Shown here: positions 9,001-17,336 of the stretch, one piece after another
Position numbering within the stretch: the first letter of the stretch is position 1
Layout: the number at the start of each line of letters is the position of its first letter
DNA from: Pseudomonadota bacterium
GTDB lineage: Bacteria; Pseudomonadota; Gammaproteobacteria; Burkholderiales; Gallionellaceae
Assembly: GCA_021783855.1 (NCBI GenBank)
Contig: JAJXTL010000011.1
Span: 1-37,838 of the forward strand
Direction: 5' to 3'
Length of the DNA stretch: 37,838 nucleotides
Notes under the pieces: model-generated
The model's input: only the letters and a program-made list of their open reading frames with translations
Told to the model about the DNA's origin: nothing
Databases searched by the model: none
Translations under genes and position numbers: made by a program

Positions 9001-11400
9001 ATGTCCATCGACATGAGCCAGTTTTACCAGGTGTTTTTCGAGGAGTCCGCAGAGCATCTGGCCAGCATGGAAAGTCTATTGCTGGCGCTTGATCTGGATG
9101 CGCCTGATCCCGATCAGTTGAATGCCATTTTTCGTGCTGCCCATTCCATCAAGGGCGGTAGCGGAACCTTCGGTTTTACCGACATGACTGAAGTGACACA
9201 TGTGCTGGAGACTTTGCTGGATGGCATCCGCAAGAATGAGATTATCATTACCGCCGATATGGTGGATGCTTTTTTACAGGCTGGGGATGTGTTGACCGGT
9301 TTGCAGGAAGCGCACCAGAATGGCACCATCGCCGACTTGACTGCTTCTAAAGAAATCCGCGCCAGGCTGGTGCAGTTGACGGCGGCAGGGTCGTCGCAAA
9401 GCGGCGGGGCGCCCCCGGACGTACCCCCTCGCTTAAAAAAAGGAGTGCATAGCGCGACTATGTTTTCAGGTGAAGACCCTTGCGGTCTTGCGAGCACTGC
9501 AAAAGGAGAACAGCAGCACGGTTTGCCAAACACCACAAACGCAGCTAACCCCCCCGGCATTACACCAGAAACAGCAACTCCCGCTTCCGTGCAGCATATT
9601 TATCAGGTCAAGTTCGTCAAATCCCCCGCCATTTTTCCCGGCGAAACCGAACTCAATAATCTGCTGGAAGAGATGGGCAATATCGGCAAAATTGAAAATC
9701 AGCAGATCGGCGCCGATTTTGTCACGTTAAAACTGTATACCTATCTTTCTGATTTGGAGCTGGGCGAGATTTTTTCTTTTTTCCTCGATCCTGAACAACT
9801 CAGCATCACGCAGCTTGGTGACAACAAGCTGTCAGAAGATGTGCCCGCTGTCGCACTCGCAGGGGGCGCGTCCGGTGTGTCCCCGGCGCAACGCGCCGAC
9901 CCTTCCGCCGTGCCCGCAGGGGGTACGTCCGGGGGTGCCCCGCCGCTTTGCGGCGACCCTTCCGCCGATGATCCGGGTTATGGATTTTTCGATGAGGTTG
10001 AACCTGTCACACCGGCTGTCGATCAGGGCTATGGATTTTTTGATGAGATCGAGCCCGTCAAGGCAGAATCCGAGCCTGATCCGGGTTACGGTTTCTTTGT
10101 TGAGCCTGAGCAGGTCAAGGCGGGTGTCGAAGAGGCGCAGGGCTATGGTTTCTTCGTGGATACGGAAAAGCTGCCGCTTATGTCCGCCAAGCCCGAGGAG
10201 ACAGCCCAGCGCCGCGTAACCGACAAGGTGCCGGCAGCCGAGACCTCGATTCGGGTGAGTGTCGAGAAAGTCGACCAGATGATTAATCTGGTCGGTGAAC
10301 TGGTGATTACCCAGTCCATGCTGGCGGAAACCGCCTCTCATCTGGATCCGGTATTGCATGAACGTCTGGTCAATGGTCTGGCGCAACTCGAACGAAATAC
10401 CCGTGAACTGCAGGAATCCGTGATGTCGGTACGCATGATGCCGATCAACTTTGTGTTCAGTCGCTTCCCCCGTCTGGTGCGCGATCTTGCGGCCAAGCTG
10501 GACAAGAAAGTGCAGCTCAAACTGATGGGGGAAGGTACGGAACTTGATAAGGGTTTGATCGAAAAAATCAGCGATCCGTTGACCCATCTGGTGCGCAACA
10601 GCCTGGATCACGGCGTCGAGTTGCCTGAAGAACGCATCGCCAAAGGCAAAAACCCGCAGGGCACCATTACCCTGCGCGCAGCTCATCAGGGCGGCAATAT
10701 TGTGATCGAAGTGTCGGACGATGGCGCAGGGTTGAGCCGCGGCAGGATACTTGCCAAGGCGCGCGAGAAGGGCCTGGCAGTGACTGACACGATGACGGAC
10801 GGTGAAGTGTGGCAGCTGATTTTTGCGCCGGGATTTTCCACCGCCGCCGTGATCACCGATGTGTCTGGTCGCGGCGTCGGCATGGATGTGGTGAAGCGGA
10901 ATATCGAGGGTATCGGCGGGCGTGTCGAGATTGCATCCCGTGAGGGGCAGGGCAGCACCATTACCATACGACTGCCGCTGACGCTGGCGATACTGGACGG
11001 TTTGTCGATTGCGGTGGGCGAGCAAATCTACATTGTGCCGCTCAGTTTTATCAGCGAGTCGTTGCAGCCGGCGGCTGCCGATATCAAAGGCATCAGCGGG
11101 CAGGGGCAGGTGGTGCAGGTGCGCGGTGAATACCTGCCGCTGATCGCGCTGCATAAAATATTCAACATTGTGCCACGGGTCACCGATCCGTCACAGGGCA
11201 TACTGGTGTTGCTCGAAGCTGACGGTCGTAAAATTGCCTTGTTTGTGGACGATCTGGTGGGCCAGCATCAGGTAGTGATCAAGAGTCTTGAGACCAATTA
11301 CCGCAAGGTGGTCGGCGTGTCGGGCGCCACCATCATGGGTGACGGGCGTGTGGCGATGATTATGGATGTGAGTGCGCTGCTCAAGCTGGCACAGATTTGA
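9001..11400 (+). CDS. cheA: Chemotaxis histidine kinase CheA with P2 and expanded linkers (module 2)
   Basis: 799 residues, longer than usual. The Hpt domain has His48 in FRAAHSIKGGSGTF. A linker carries in-frame repeat elements (see 9388 and 9473). A P2-like response-regulator docking domain spans about 199-277. A second linker contains two more copies of the same element and four GYGFF motifs at residues 326, 343, 362 and 381. Dimerisation begins near residue 414. The ATPase domain has its N-box at 529 (HLVRNSLDHG), DDGAGL at 573, then PGFST and GRGVGMDVV. A CheW-like domain ends the protein. All catalytic motifs are intact and the extra sequence is confined to linkers. Confidence 0.95.
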   Translation: MSIDMSQFYQVFFEESAEHLASMESLLLALDLDAPDPDQLNAIFRAAHSIKGGSGTFGFTDMTEVTHVLETLLDGIRKNEIIITADMVDAFLQAGDVLTGLQEAHQNGTIADLTASKEIRARLVQLTAAGSSQSGGAPPDVPPRLKKGVHSATMFSGEDPCGLASTAKGEQQHGLPNTTNAANPPGITPETATPASVQHIYQVKFVKSPAIFPGETELNNLLEEMGNIGKIENQQIGADFVTLKLYTYLSDLELGEIFSFFLDPEQLSITQLGDNKLSEDVPAVALAGGASGVSPAQRADPSAVPAGGTSGGAPPLCGDPSADDPGYGFFDEVEPVTPAVDQGYGFFDEIEPVKAESEPDPGYGFFVEPEQVKAGVEEAQGYGFFVDTEKLPLMSAKPEETAQRRVTDKVPAAETSIRVSVEKVDQMINLVGELVITQSMLAETASHLDPVLHERLVNGLAQLERNTRELQESVMSVRMMPINFVFSRFPRLVRDLAAKLDKKVQLKLMGEGTELDKGLIEKISDPLTHLVRNSLDHGVELPEERIAKGKNPQGTITLRAAHQGGNIVIEVSDDGAGLSRGRILAKAREKGLAVTDTMTDGEVWQLIFAPGFSTAAVITDVSGRGVGMDVVKRNIEGIGGRVEIASREGQGSTITIRLPLTLAILDGLSIAVGEQIYIVPLSFISESLQPAAADIKGISGQGQVVQVRGEYLPLIALHKIFNIVPRVTDPSQGILVLLEADGRKIALFVDDLVGQHQVVIKSLETNYRKVVGVSGATIMGDGRVAMIMDVSALLKLAQI
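9388..9432 (-). repeat. In-frame 44-bp palindromic element, copy a
   Basis: Lies inside cheA2, in the Hpt-P2 linker. Read on the minus strand it matches copy c (9916-9959) over 45 nt with two substitutions and one 1-nt indel. The shared core is GTACGTCCGGGGG, then GCCCCGCCGCTTTGCG. Because it is inverted relative to copies b and c, it codes for a different peptide (GSSQSGGAPPDVPPR) while keeping the frame open. Confidence 0.8.
9473..9489 (+). repeat. Short perfect hairpin next to element copy a
   Basis: AAGACC (9473-9478), a 5-nt loop, then GGTCTT (9484-9489). It lies in the same low-complexity stretch of cheA2 that follows copy a and could be part of a longer inserted module of about 9388-9530 (inference). 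Confidence 0.4.
9859..9902 (+). repeat. In-frame 44-bp palindromic element, copy b
   Basis: Diverged copy in the P2-P3 linker of cheA2, followed like copy c by CTTCCGCC. It encodes AGGASGVSPAQRADPSA. The ends (GCAGGGGG and CGACCC) and the central CGGCGCAACGCGCCG palindrome are kept, although the loop and stem bases differ from copy c. It lies in tandem with copy c at a 57-bp spacing. Confidence 0.75.
9916..9959 (+). repeat. In-frame 44-bp palindromic element, copy c
   Basis: Third copy in cheA2, in the same orientation as copy b. It contains the inverted repeat CGCCGCTTTGCGGCG and encodes AGGTSGGAPPLCGDPSA. The reverse complement of copy a is almost identical to it. Confidence 0.8.
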
Positions 11401-11448
11401 TTCATGGGCAGTATTTTGTTTGAACGCGGGAAAATTAAGGAGCGCATC

Positions 11449-11934
11449 ATGCAGGCAAACGAAGAGCAGGTGCCGAACGGAGGAAACAGGGAGTTGTTGA
11501 CCTTCACGCTGGGGCAGGAGGAATACGGTATCGATATTCTCAAGGTGCAGGAAATACGCGGTTATGACGCGGTGACCACGATCGCCAATGCACCTGAATT
11601 CATCAAGGGAGTGATCAATCTGCGCGGCATCATCGTGCCTATTGTGGACTTGCGCATCAAGTTTCACCTGGGGCGGGTCGGATACGATCAGTTCACGGTC
11701 GTCATCATTTTAAATGTTGTCAATCGGGTGGTGGGCATTGTGGTGGATGGCGTGTCCGACGTGATCGCGTTGGCTGCCGATCAGCTCAAACCGGCGCCGG
11801 AATTCAGCTCTTCCCTGGACACACAGTATATACAGGGACTCGGCACCGTCGATGAACGCATGATTATCGTGATGGATATCGAAAAGCTGTTGTCCAGTCG
11901 GGACATGGAACTGTTCGACGAAGCATTGAGTTGA
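11449..11934 (+). CDS. cheW: Chemotaxis coupling protein CheW
   Basis: The scaffold that joins CheA to receptors. The start is taken at the ATG at 11449, because AAGGAG at 11437-11442 lies 6 nt before it. An in-frame ATG at 11404 has no ribosome site. This gives 161 residues, normal for CheW. Signature segments are [33 protein letters not shown], and the C-terminal [11 protein letters not shown]. It lies 48 nt after cheA2 and directly ahead of an MCP, so all three should be co-expressed. Confidence 0.96.
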   Translation: MQANEEQVPNGGNRELLTFTLGQEEYGIDILKVQEIRGYDAVTTIANAPEFIKGVINLRGIIVPIVDLRIKFHLGRVGYDQFTVVIILNVVNRVVGIVVDGVSDVIALAADQLKPAPEFSSSLDTQYIQGLGTVDERMIIVMDIEKLLSSRDMELFDEALS

Positions 11935-11959
11935 TTTTTACTATCATAAGGGAATCACC

Positions 11960-14308
11960 ATGTTCAAGAATATGAAAATAGGTGCTCGGCTCGCTCTGGG
12001 TTTCGGTGTCGTGCTGATATTGTTGGTAGTCCTGATCTGGTTGGGATTGAGCCGCCTTGCAGGACTCAGCGAGCAACTTCACCAGATAACCGATGTCGAC
12101 AACAAAAAAATCGTGTTGATCCTCCAGGCGCGCGGCGCGGTGAACAATGCTGCGATCAACATACGCAACGTGCTTTTATTGACTAACCAGGCAGATAAGC
12201 AGGCCGAGGTTAAGCGCATCGAAGCGATGCGACTCATCTACTCAGATGCGGTCGACAAAATTGCGCAGATGCCCAAGACCAGTCGCGGCGCGGAGTTGCA
12301 GGATAAAATCCGCGAAGCGCGGGGCGTCGCCGAACCTCTTCAGGACAAGGTGCTGCAGAGCGCTATGGCGGGCGACAACAAGGTGGCGATCGACATGTTG
12401 CTGAATGAGTCCGCGCCTGCCGTAGGCAAATGGAAAGACGCCCTGGATGACTTGGCTCAGTTTCAGAATGACCTGGGCAAGGAGTCGGCGGATGCCGCAA
12501 CGGCAAGTTATGATGCGGCCCGCAACCTGATGCTGATCATCGGGGCGGTTTCCATCCTGCTGGGCATGGGCATCGCCTTCTGGGTGACGCGAAGCATCAC
12601 GCGTCCTCTGGAAAAGGCGATTGCAGTGGCCAACATCATCGCAAAGGGCGATCTGACCCAGAAAATAGAGGTGAGTTCCAGCGAAGAAACCGGACGGTTG
12701 ATGCAGGCGTTGAAGTCCATGAATGGCAACCTGCTGGATATCGCCACCGAGAACAAACGTGTCGGGGACGAGAACCTGCGTATTAGAAATGCCCTGGATA
12801 ACGTCGCGACCAACGTGATGATCGCCGACAATGATCGCAACATCATCTACATGAACAAGGCCATCGTGCCGATGCTGACCAATGCGCAGAACGATATCCG
12901 CCGCGATTTGCCGAATTTCGATGTGTCTCGCCTGATCGGCACATCGATCGATACTTTTCACAAGAATCCCGCGCATCAGAAACAGTTGCTTGCGACGTTC
13001 ACCTCGACTTTCAGGAGCCAGATCATGATCGGCGGGCGTACCTTCTCGTTAGTGGCGAACCCTATCATCAATGAGCAAAATGAACGATTGGGTTCGGTGG
13101 TCGAATGGACAGACCGTACTCTGGAAGTGGCTGTAGAGAAAGAAGTTGCCACGATCGTGGAAGGCGCTGTCATGGGCGATTTCAGTCTTCGTATGGAGAT
13201 GAAAGGCAAGTCAGGCTTCTTTCAGCAATTGGGTGAAGGGATTAACAAGCTCATGGTGAACAGCGAATCTGCACTCAATGAAGTGGTGCGGATGCTTGGC
13301 GCACTGTCCCGCGGCGATCTGACGGAAAAAATCACCAACGAATATGCCGGCCTTTTCGGGCGACTCAAGGATGACTCCAATACTACGGTTGAAAAACTGA
13401 AGGAGATCATCGGGCAGATCAAGGAAGCCACCGACGCTATCAATACTGCCGCGCAGGAAATCGCGGCTGGCAACAGCGATCTGTCGCAGCGCACCGAAGA
13501 GCAGGCGTCCAGCCTGGAAGAAACCGCTTCCAGCATGGAAGAGTTGACCTCCACCGTTAAGCAGAATGCCGAAAATGCCAAGCAGGCTAACCAACTGGCG
13601 ATCGGCGCATCCGATGTGGCCTCCAAGGGCGGGGCTGTGGTGAGTCAGGTGGTTGTGACCATGGATTCGATCAATGAGTCCTCGCGCAAGATTGTGGACA
13701 TCATCTCGGTGATCGACGGAATCGCGTTCCAGACCAATATTCTGGCGCTGAACGCGGCGGTGGAAGCGGCGCGCGCAGGCGAGCAGGGCCGGGGCTTCGC
13801 GGTGGTGGCGGGCGAAGTGCGCAATCTCGCACAGCGCTCGGCGGCCGCAGCGAAAGAAATCAAGACCTTGATCGGCGACTCGGTAGATAAAGTTCAGGGT
13901 GGCAGCAAGCTGGTTGAGCAAGCCGGGCAAACCATGGAAGAGATTGTGACCAGCATTCGTCGGGTGACCGACATCATGTCAGAAATTACTGCGGCTTCGG
14001 TGGAGCAAAGCGCCGGCATCGAGCAGGTGAATCTGGCGATTACCCAGATGGATGAAGTAACCCAACAGAATGCGGCGCTGGTCGAACAAGCGGCTGCGGC
14101 GGCTGAGTCCCTCGAAGAGCAGGCGCAGAGTTTGTCGGTGTCGGTGGGAAGCTTCAAACTGGACGATATGGGGAGTAATTCACATGATACCCGTCGCGCC
14201 CCGGTTGCCCGTCATGCAGCCCCTGCACGTAAAGTCGCGGCCCCTGTACGCAAAGCCCTTGCAAAGCCCCAGGCCCGTGCCACCGATGGCGAGTGGGAAG
14301 AGTTTTAA
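11960..14308 (+). CDS. Methyl-accepting chemotaxis protein with PAS, several HAMP units and CheR tether
   Basis: 782 residues. TM1 is about 11-30, a four-helix-bundle-like periplasmic domain follows, and TM2 is about 190-210. Then come HAMP 1 (about 211-264), a PAS-like domain (about 275-385, [14 protein letters not shown]), two further HAMP-like units (about 390-500, with [12 protein letters not shown]), and the MA domain with its tip at 595 ([19 protein letters not shown]). An Ala/Pro/Lys-rich linker ends in EWEEF, matching the xWxxF pentapeptide that tethers CheR/CheB in high-abundance receptors. cheR is the next gene. The PAS domain could add redox or energy sensing (inference). Confidence 0.94.
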   Translation: MFKNMKIGARLALGFGVVLILLVVLIWLGLSRLAGLSEQLHQITDVDNKKIVLILQARGAVNNAAINIRNVLLLTNQADKQAEVKRIEAMRLIYSDAVDKIAQMPKTSRGAELQDKIREARGVAEPLQDKVLQSAMAGDNKVAIDMLLNESAPAVGKWKDALDDLAQFQNDLGKESADAATASYDAARNLMLIIGAVSILLGMGIAFWVTRSITRPLEKAIAVANIIAKGDLTQKIEVSSSEETGRLMQALKSMNGNLLDIATENKRVGDENLRIRNALDNVATNVMIADNDRNIIYMNKAIVPMLTNAQNDIRRDLPNFDVSRLIGTSIDTFHKNPAHQKQLLATFTSTFRSQIMIGGRTFSLVANPIINEQNERLGSVVEWTDRTLEVAVEKEVATIVEGAVMGDFSLRMEMKGKSGFFQQLGEGINKLMVNSESALNEVVRMLGALSRGDLTEKITNEYAGLFGRLKDDSNTTVEKLKEIIGQIKEATDAINTAAQEIAAGNSDLSQRTEEQASSLEETASSMEELTSTVKQNAENAKQANQLAIGASDVASKGGAVVSQVVVTMDSINESSRKIVDIISVIDGIAFQTNILALNAAVEAARAGEQGRGFAVVAGEVRNLAQRSAAAAKEIKTLIGDSVDKVQGGSKLVEQAGQTMEEIVTSIRRVTDIMSEITAASVEQSAGIEQVNLAITQMDEVTQQNAALVEQAAAAAESLEEQAQSLSVSVGSFKLDDMGSNSHDTRRAPVARHAAPARKVAAPVRKALAKPQARATDGEWEEF

Positions 14309-14315
14309 GGGAATT

Positions 14316-15185
14316 ATGGACACGAATCTTCAATCAAGTGCAGGTCGTGACCGCGAATTTGTGTTCACGGCGAAGGACTTCGAGCGGGTACGGGAGCTGA
14401 TTTACGATCATGCCGGTATTTCACTCAATGCGTCCAAGCAGGATATGGTTTACAGCCGTCTGGCGCGCCGCTTGCGGGCGACGGGTATCAACAACTTTCG
14501 CGATTACCTGGCGTTGCTGGAGAGTAATAACGTGGCCGAATGGGAAGCCTTTGCAAATTCGCTGACCACCAACCTGACCTCGTTTTTCCGCGAAGCGCAT
14601 CACTTTCCGTTGCTGGCTGAGCATGTCGTCCGGCACAAGGGGCATCGTTCAATTTCGTTGTGGTGTTCGGCGGCCTCGACCGGCGAGGAGCCTTATTCGC
14701 TGGCGATGACCATGGTGGATGCATTCGGCAGTTTTACGCCGCCTGTGACCATTCTGGCCACTGACCTTGATACAAACGTGCTGGCTAAAGCCGAAGCGGG
14801 GGTTTATCCGCTCGAACGAGTCGAAAAGCTCTCACCGGAGGTGATTAAGCGTTTTTTTCTCAGGGGCACAGGCGCTCAGGAAGGGTTTGTGCGGGTGAGG
14901 CCGGAGTTGCGCGCCATGATTACCTTCAGACAGGTGAATCTGTTAAGTCCTGACTGGTCGGTACGCGGCCCGCTGGATGCGATATTCTGCCGCAATGTGA
15001 TGATCTACTTCGACAAGGAAACACAGTTGAAGATACTGGAAAGGTTTGTACCCCTGTTGCAGCATGATGGTCTGTTGTTCGCCGGTCATTCGGAGAGTTT
15101 TCATAATGCCACGCATCTGTTCAGATTGCGCGGCAAGACGGTATATGAGCTGACCAAAATGACGCATGCTCATGGCGCCAGGTAA
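14316..15185 (+). CDS. cheR: Chemoreceptor methyltransferase CheR
   Basis: Methylates glutamates on MCPs using S-adenosylmethionine. Start at the ATG at 14316, 7 nt after the MCP stop with AAGGG ahead. A long in-frame extension upstream only overlaps the MCP. This gives 289 residues. Visible are the N-terminal helical domain, the SAM-binding segment SLWCSAASTGEEPYSLAM, an acidic second loop (ILATDLDTNVL), and ..DAIFCRNVMIYFD, the conserved CRNVxIYF motif. It lies between the tethered MCP and CheD/CheB, forming an adaptation block. Confidence 0.96.
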   Translation: MDTNLQSSAGRDREFVFTAKDFERVRELIYDHAGISLNASKQDMVYSRLARRLRATGINNFRDYLALLESNNVAEWEAFANSLTTNLTSFFREAHHFPLLAEHVVRHKGHRSISLWCSAASTGEEPYSLAMTMVDAFGSFTPPVTILATDLDTNVLAKAEAGVYPLERVEKLSPEVIKRFFLRGTGAQEGFVRVRPELRAMITFRQVNLLSPDWSVRGPLDAIFCRNVMIYFDKETQLKILERFVPLLQHDGLLFAGHSESFHNATHLFRLRGKTVYELTKMTHAHGAR

Positions 15186-15202
15186 AGCGCGGGTGATATT
15201 TC

Positions 15203-15817
15203 ATGGCTGATCGTGGCTTCGAAGAGCTGCTGGCGCCCAATCTCTATTTCGATCGGGAGCATGATTCCGAGGCGGCCAAGATCATGCCCGGAGAATATTA
15301 CGCGACAGCGCGGGATATGGTGTTGGTGACGGTACTGGGTTCCTGTGTGTGCGCCTGCATACGGGACAAGGTCAGCGGCATAGGCGGCATGAATCACTTC
15401 ATGTTGCCCGATAGCGGGCGGGATCAGAGCAATCCGCTGGGCGAATCGGCTCGTTACGGCACGTATGCAATGGAAATTCTGATCAATCAGTTGCTAAAAA
15501 TGGGCGCCAGGCGCAGCAATTTTGAGGCTAAGGTATTTGGCGGCGGCGCGGTGTTGCGCGGTTTTACGATTGCCAATGTCGGCGAGCGCAATGCGCAGTT
15601 TGTGCTGAACTTTCTCAAGACTGAAAAAATTCATCTGGCCGCACAGGATCTGCTGGATATTTACCCTCGCAAGGTATATTACTTCCCCAACACCGGAAGA
15701 GTCCGCGTGAAGAAGTTGAAAAAAGTGCACAACGATACGATTGTCAACCGTGAAACGGAATACGGCTCGCGCCTGCATTACTCAAACCTGGGGGGCGATG
15801 TCGAGTTGTTCGATTAA
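15203..15817 (+). CDS. cheD: Chemoreceptor glutamine deamidase CheD
   Basis: Deamidates receptor glutamines, tuning their methylation sites. 204 residues. The catalytic Cys/His core is visible: LGSCVCACIRD holds the nucleophilic Cys, and GGMNHFMLPD the conserved His. Downstream the fold has KVFGGGAVL. The C-terminus is GGDVELFD; the 19 nt encoding GDVELF are identical to those at the end of the MCP-like gene at 8356-8374. The TAA stop lies in the left end of an R1 element. Confidence 0.94.
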   Translation: MADRGFEELLAPNLYFDREHDSEAAKIMPGEYYATARDMVLVTVLGSCVCACIRDKVSGIGGMNHFMLPDSGRDQSNPLGESARYGTYAMEILINQLLKMGARRSNFEAKVFGGGAVLRGFTIANVGERNAQFVLNFLKTEKIHLAAQDLLDIYPRKVYYFPNTGRVRVKKLKKVHNDTIVNRETEYGSRLHYSNLGGDVELFD

Positions 15818-15899
15818 CGTGAAACTCGCGTAGCGATGCGTTTTTCCGGGCATGGCGAGCTTCATTATGAGGGGTGGCATCATTGCCATGCCCGTTAGA
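15814..15899 (+). repeat. R1 palindromic element, copy 1
   Basis: Fills the cheD-cheB gap. The left end TTAACGTGAAACTCGCG supplies the cheD stop codon. The right half is a hairpin (GGGCATGGC at 15848-15856, GCCATGCCC at 15885-15893) followed by GTTAGA. Its right end adjoins AGAGGG, the likely ribosome site of cheB. Related copies lie at 26244, 27220 and 28361. Confidence 0.75.
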
Positions 15900-15905
15900 G
15901 GGAAT

Positions 15906-16994
15906 ATGGAAAACCGTAAAATCAAGGTATTGGTAGTTGACGATTCAGCGCTGATCCGCAGCGTGATGAAGGAGTTGATCAATCGGGAAGCGGATATGGA
16001 GTGCGTGGGGGCAGCGCCTGACCCGCTAGTGGCGCGCGATATGATCAAGACGTTAAATCCCGACGTATTGACGCTGGATGTGGAAATGCCCAGGATGGAC
16101 GGACTGGAGTTTCTGGAACGCCTGATGCGTTTGCGTCCGATGCCGGTGGTGATGGTGTCCACTCTGACCGAGCATGGATCCGACATTACTTTCCGGGCGC
16201 TGGCGCTGGGTGCGGTGGATTTTGTATCCAAACCCAAGATAGATATCGCGCGCGGCATGGAAGAATATGCCGTCGAGATTACCGACAAGATACGTGCTGC
16301 GGCCCAGGCCCGTGTGCGCAAAACGGTTCAGTCAGCGTCAGTTACGGAGCGGCTTTCTGCCGACGCCATTTTGCCCAGCGTTGCCGGTAGCTTTTTCTCT
16401 ACAGAGAAGCTGATTATCATCGGCGCCTCGACAGGGGGTACAGAAGCGATCAAGGAGGTGCTGACACGCTTGCCTGCCGATGTGCCGGGAATTCTGGTGA
16501 CTCAGCATATGCCTGAAGCGTTTACCAAGTCGTTCGCTGAACGACTGAATGGCCTGTGCAAGATATCTGTCAAGGAAGCTTGCCATAATGAGCGGATACT
16601 GCCGGGTCATGCCTATATCGCGCCTGGTCATTCTCATCTTCTGCTTCGTCGCAGCGGCGCGAACTATATGACTGAGCTCAGTCAAGGGCCGCCGGTGAAC
16701 CGTCATCGCCCGTCGGTTGATGTGTTGTTCCGTTCTGCGGCCAATGTTGCAGGCGCGAATGCGTTAGGTATTATACTCACCGGCATGGGTAAGGATGGTG
16801 CGCAGGGTATGCTGGAAATGAGGGAGGCAGGCGCGCACACGGTTGCTCAGGACGAGGCGAGTTGCGTGGTTTTCGGCATGCCCAGAGAGGCGATTGCGGT
16901 AGGCGGCGCATGTGAAGTCATGCCGCTGCAAAATATTTCCCGCCATACTCTGGAGTATCTTGCCAGACACAGTGGCAAAAGCAATCGGGTCTGA
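15906..16994 (+). CDS. cheB: Protein-glutamate methylesterase CheB
   Basis: Removes methyl groups from receptors and deamidates them when phosphorylated by CheA. Start taken at the ATG at 15906 (AGAGGG ahead); an ATG at 15852 would translate through the R1 element. 362 residues. The receiver has acceptor Asp58 in [16 protein letters not shown]. The esterase domain has the catalytic Ser175 (GASTGG), His201 (QHMPEAF) and Asp297 ([10 protein letters not shown]), a complete triad. It is the last adaptation enzyme of module 2. Confidence 0.96.
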   Translation: MENRKIKVLVVDDSALIRSVMKELINREADMECVGAAPDPLVARDMIKTLNPDVLTLDVEMPRMDGLEFLERLMRLRPMPVVMVSTLTEHGSDITFRALALGAVDFVSKPKIDIARGMEEYAVEITDKIRAAAQARVRKTVQSASVTERLSADAILPSVAGSFFSTEKLIIIGASTGGTEAIKEVLTRLPADVPGILVTQHMPEAFTKSFAERLNGLCKISVKEACHNERILPGHAYIAPGHSHLLLRRSGANYMTELSQGPPVNRHRPSVDVLFRSAANVAGANALGIILTGMGKDGAQGMLEMREAGAHTVAQDEASCVVFGMPREAIAVGGACEVMPLQNISRHTLEYLARHSGKSNRV

Positions 16995-17015
16995 TTTTTT
17001 ATTTAAGGAGCAAGC

Positions 17016-17321
17016 ATGAGTATCAATGTGGACGTCCGTGACCATACTGCGTGTATCTCAATGTCGGGACGTTTTGATTTTCAGGTGCATCGAGATTTCA
17101 AGGCCGCTTACACATCGCCGCTGGAAAATGCCGATGTACGCGAGATCGAGATTGAATTGAGCAGGGTCGAATATCTGGACAGTTCTGCGCTCGGCATGAT
17201 GATGCTGCTGCGTGAACGCGCGCAGGCAGCGGGAAAAGCTGTGGTGCTGGTCAAGCCCAATCAGTTTATTTCGCAGATTCTCGATATTGCCAATTTCAGC
17301 AAGCTATTCAAAATCCTGTAA
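17016..17321 (+). CDS. STAS-domain anti-anti-sigma-type protein (HsbA-like)
   Basis: A single STAS domain of 101 residues. The phosphorylation loop reads YLDSSALGMM, with Ser56/Ser57 as candidate acceptors, as in SpoIIAA-type antagonists. AAGGAG precedes the ATG. The stop abuts the next gene, a receiver-PP2C-kinase protein, which would switch this protein between phospho and dephospho forms. In Pseudomonas the STAS protein HsbA, paired with HsbR, binds the anti-sigma factor FlgM (established knowledge). A FlgM gene lies 10 kb downstream here. The same role is inferred, not shown. Confidence 0.88.
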   Translation: MSINVDVRDHTACISMSGRFDFQVHRDFKAAYTSPLENADVREIEIELSRVEYLDSSALGMMMLLRERAQAAGKAVVLVKPNQFISQILDIANFSKLFKIL

Positions 17322-17336
17322 ATGGCTGGAGAGTTA

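Noticed and set aside
9832..11154. 440-codon minus-strand open frame opposite cheA2
   Set aside because: Composition is His/Arg/Gln-rich, with no recognisable domain; it is the shadow of the strongly coding plus strand.
14070..14315. Long N-terminal extension of CheR overlapping the MCP gene
   Set aside because: It only mirrors the MCP signalling-domain codons in another frame; CheR of normal length starts at 14316 with AAGGG ahead.
15852..15905. Upstream ATG for cheB
   Set aside because: It would translate the R1 hairpin; the ATG at 15906 starts at the canonical receiver N-terminus and has AGAGGG before it.
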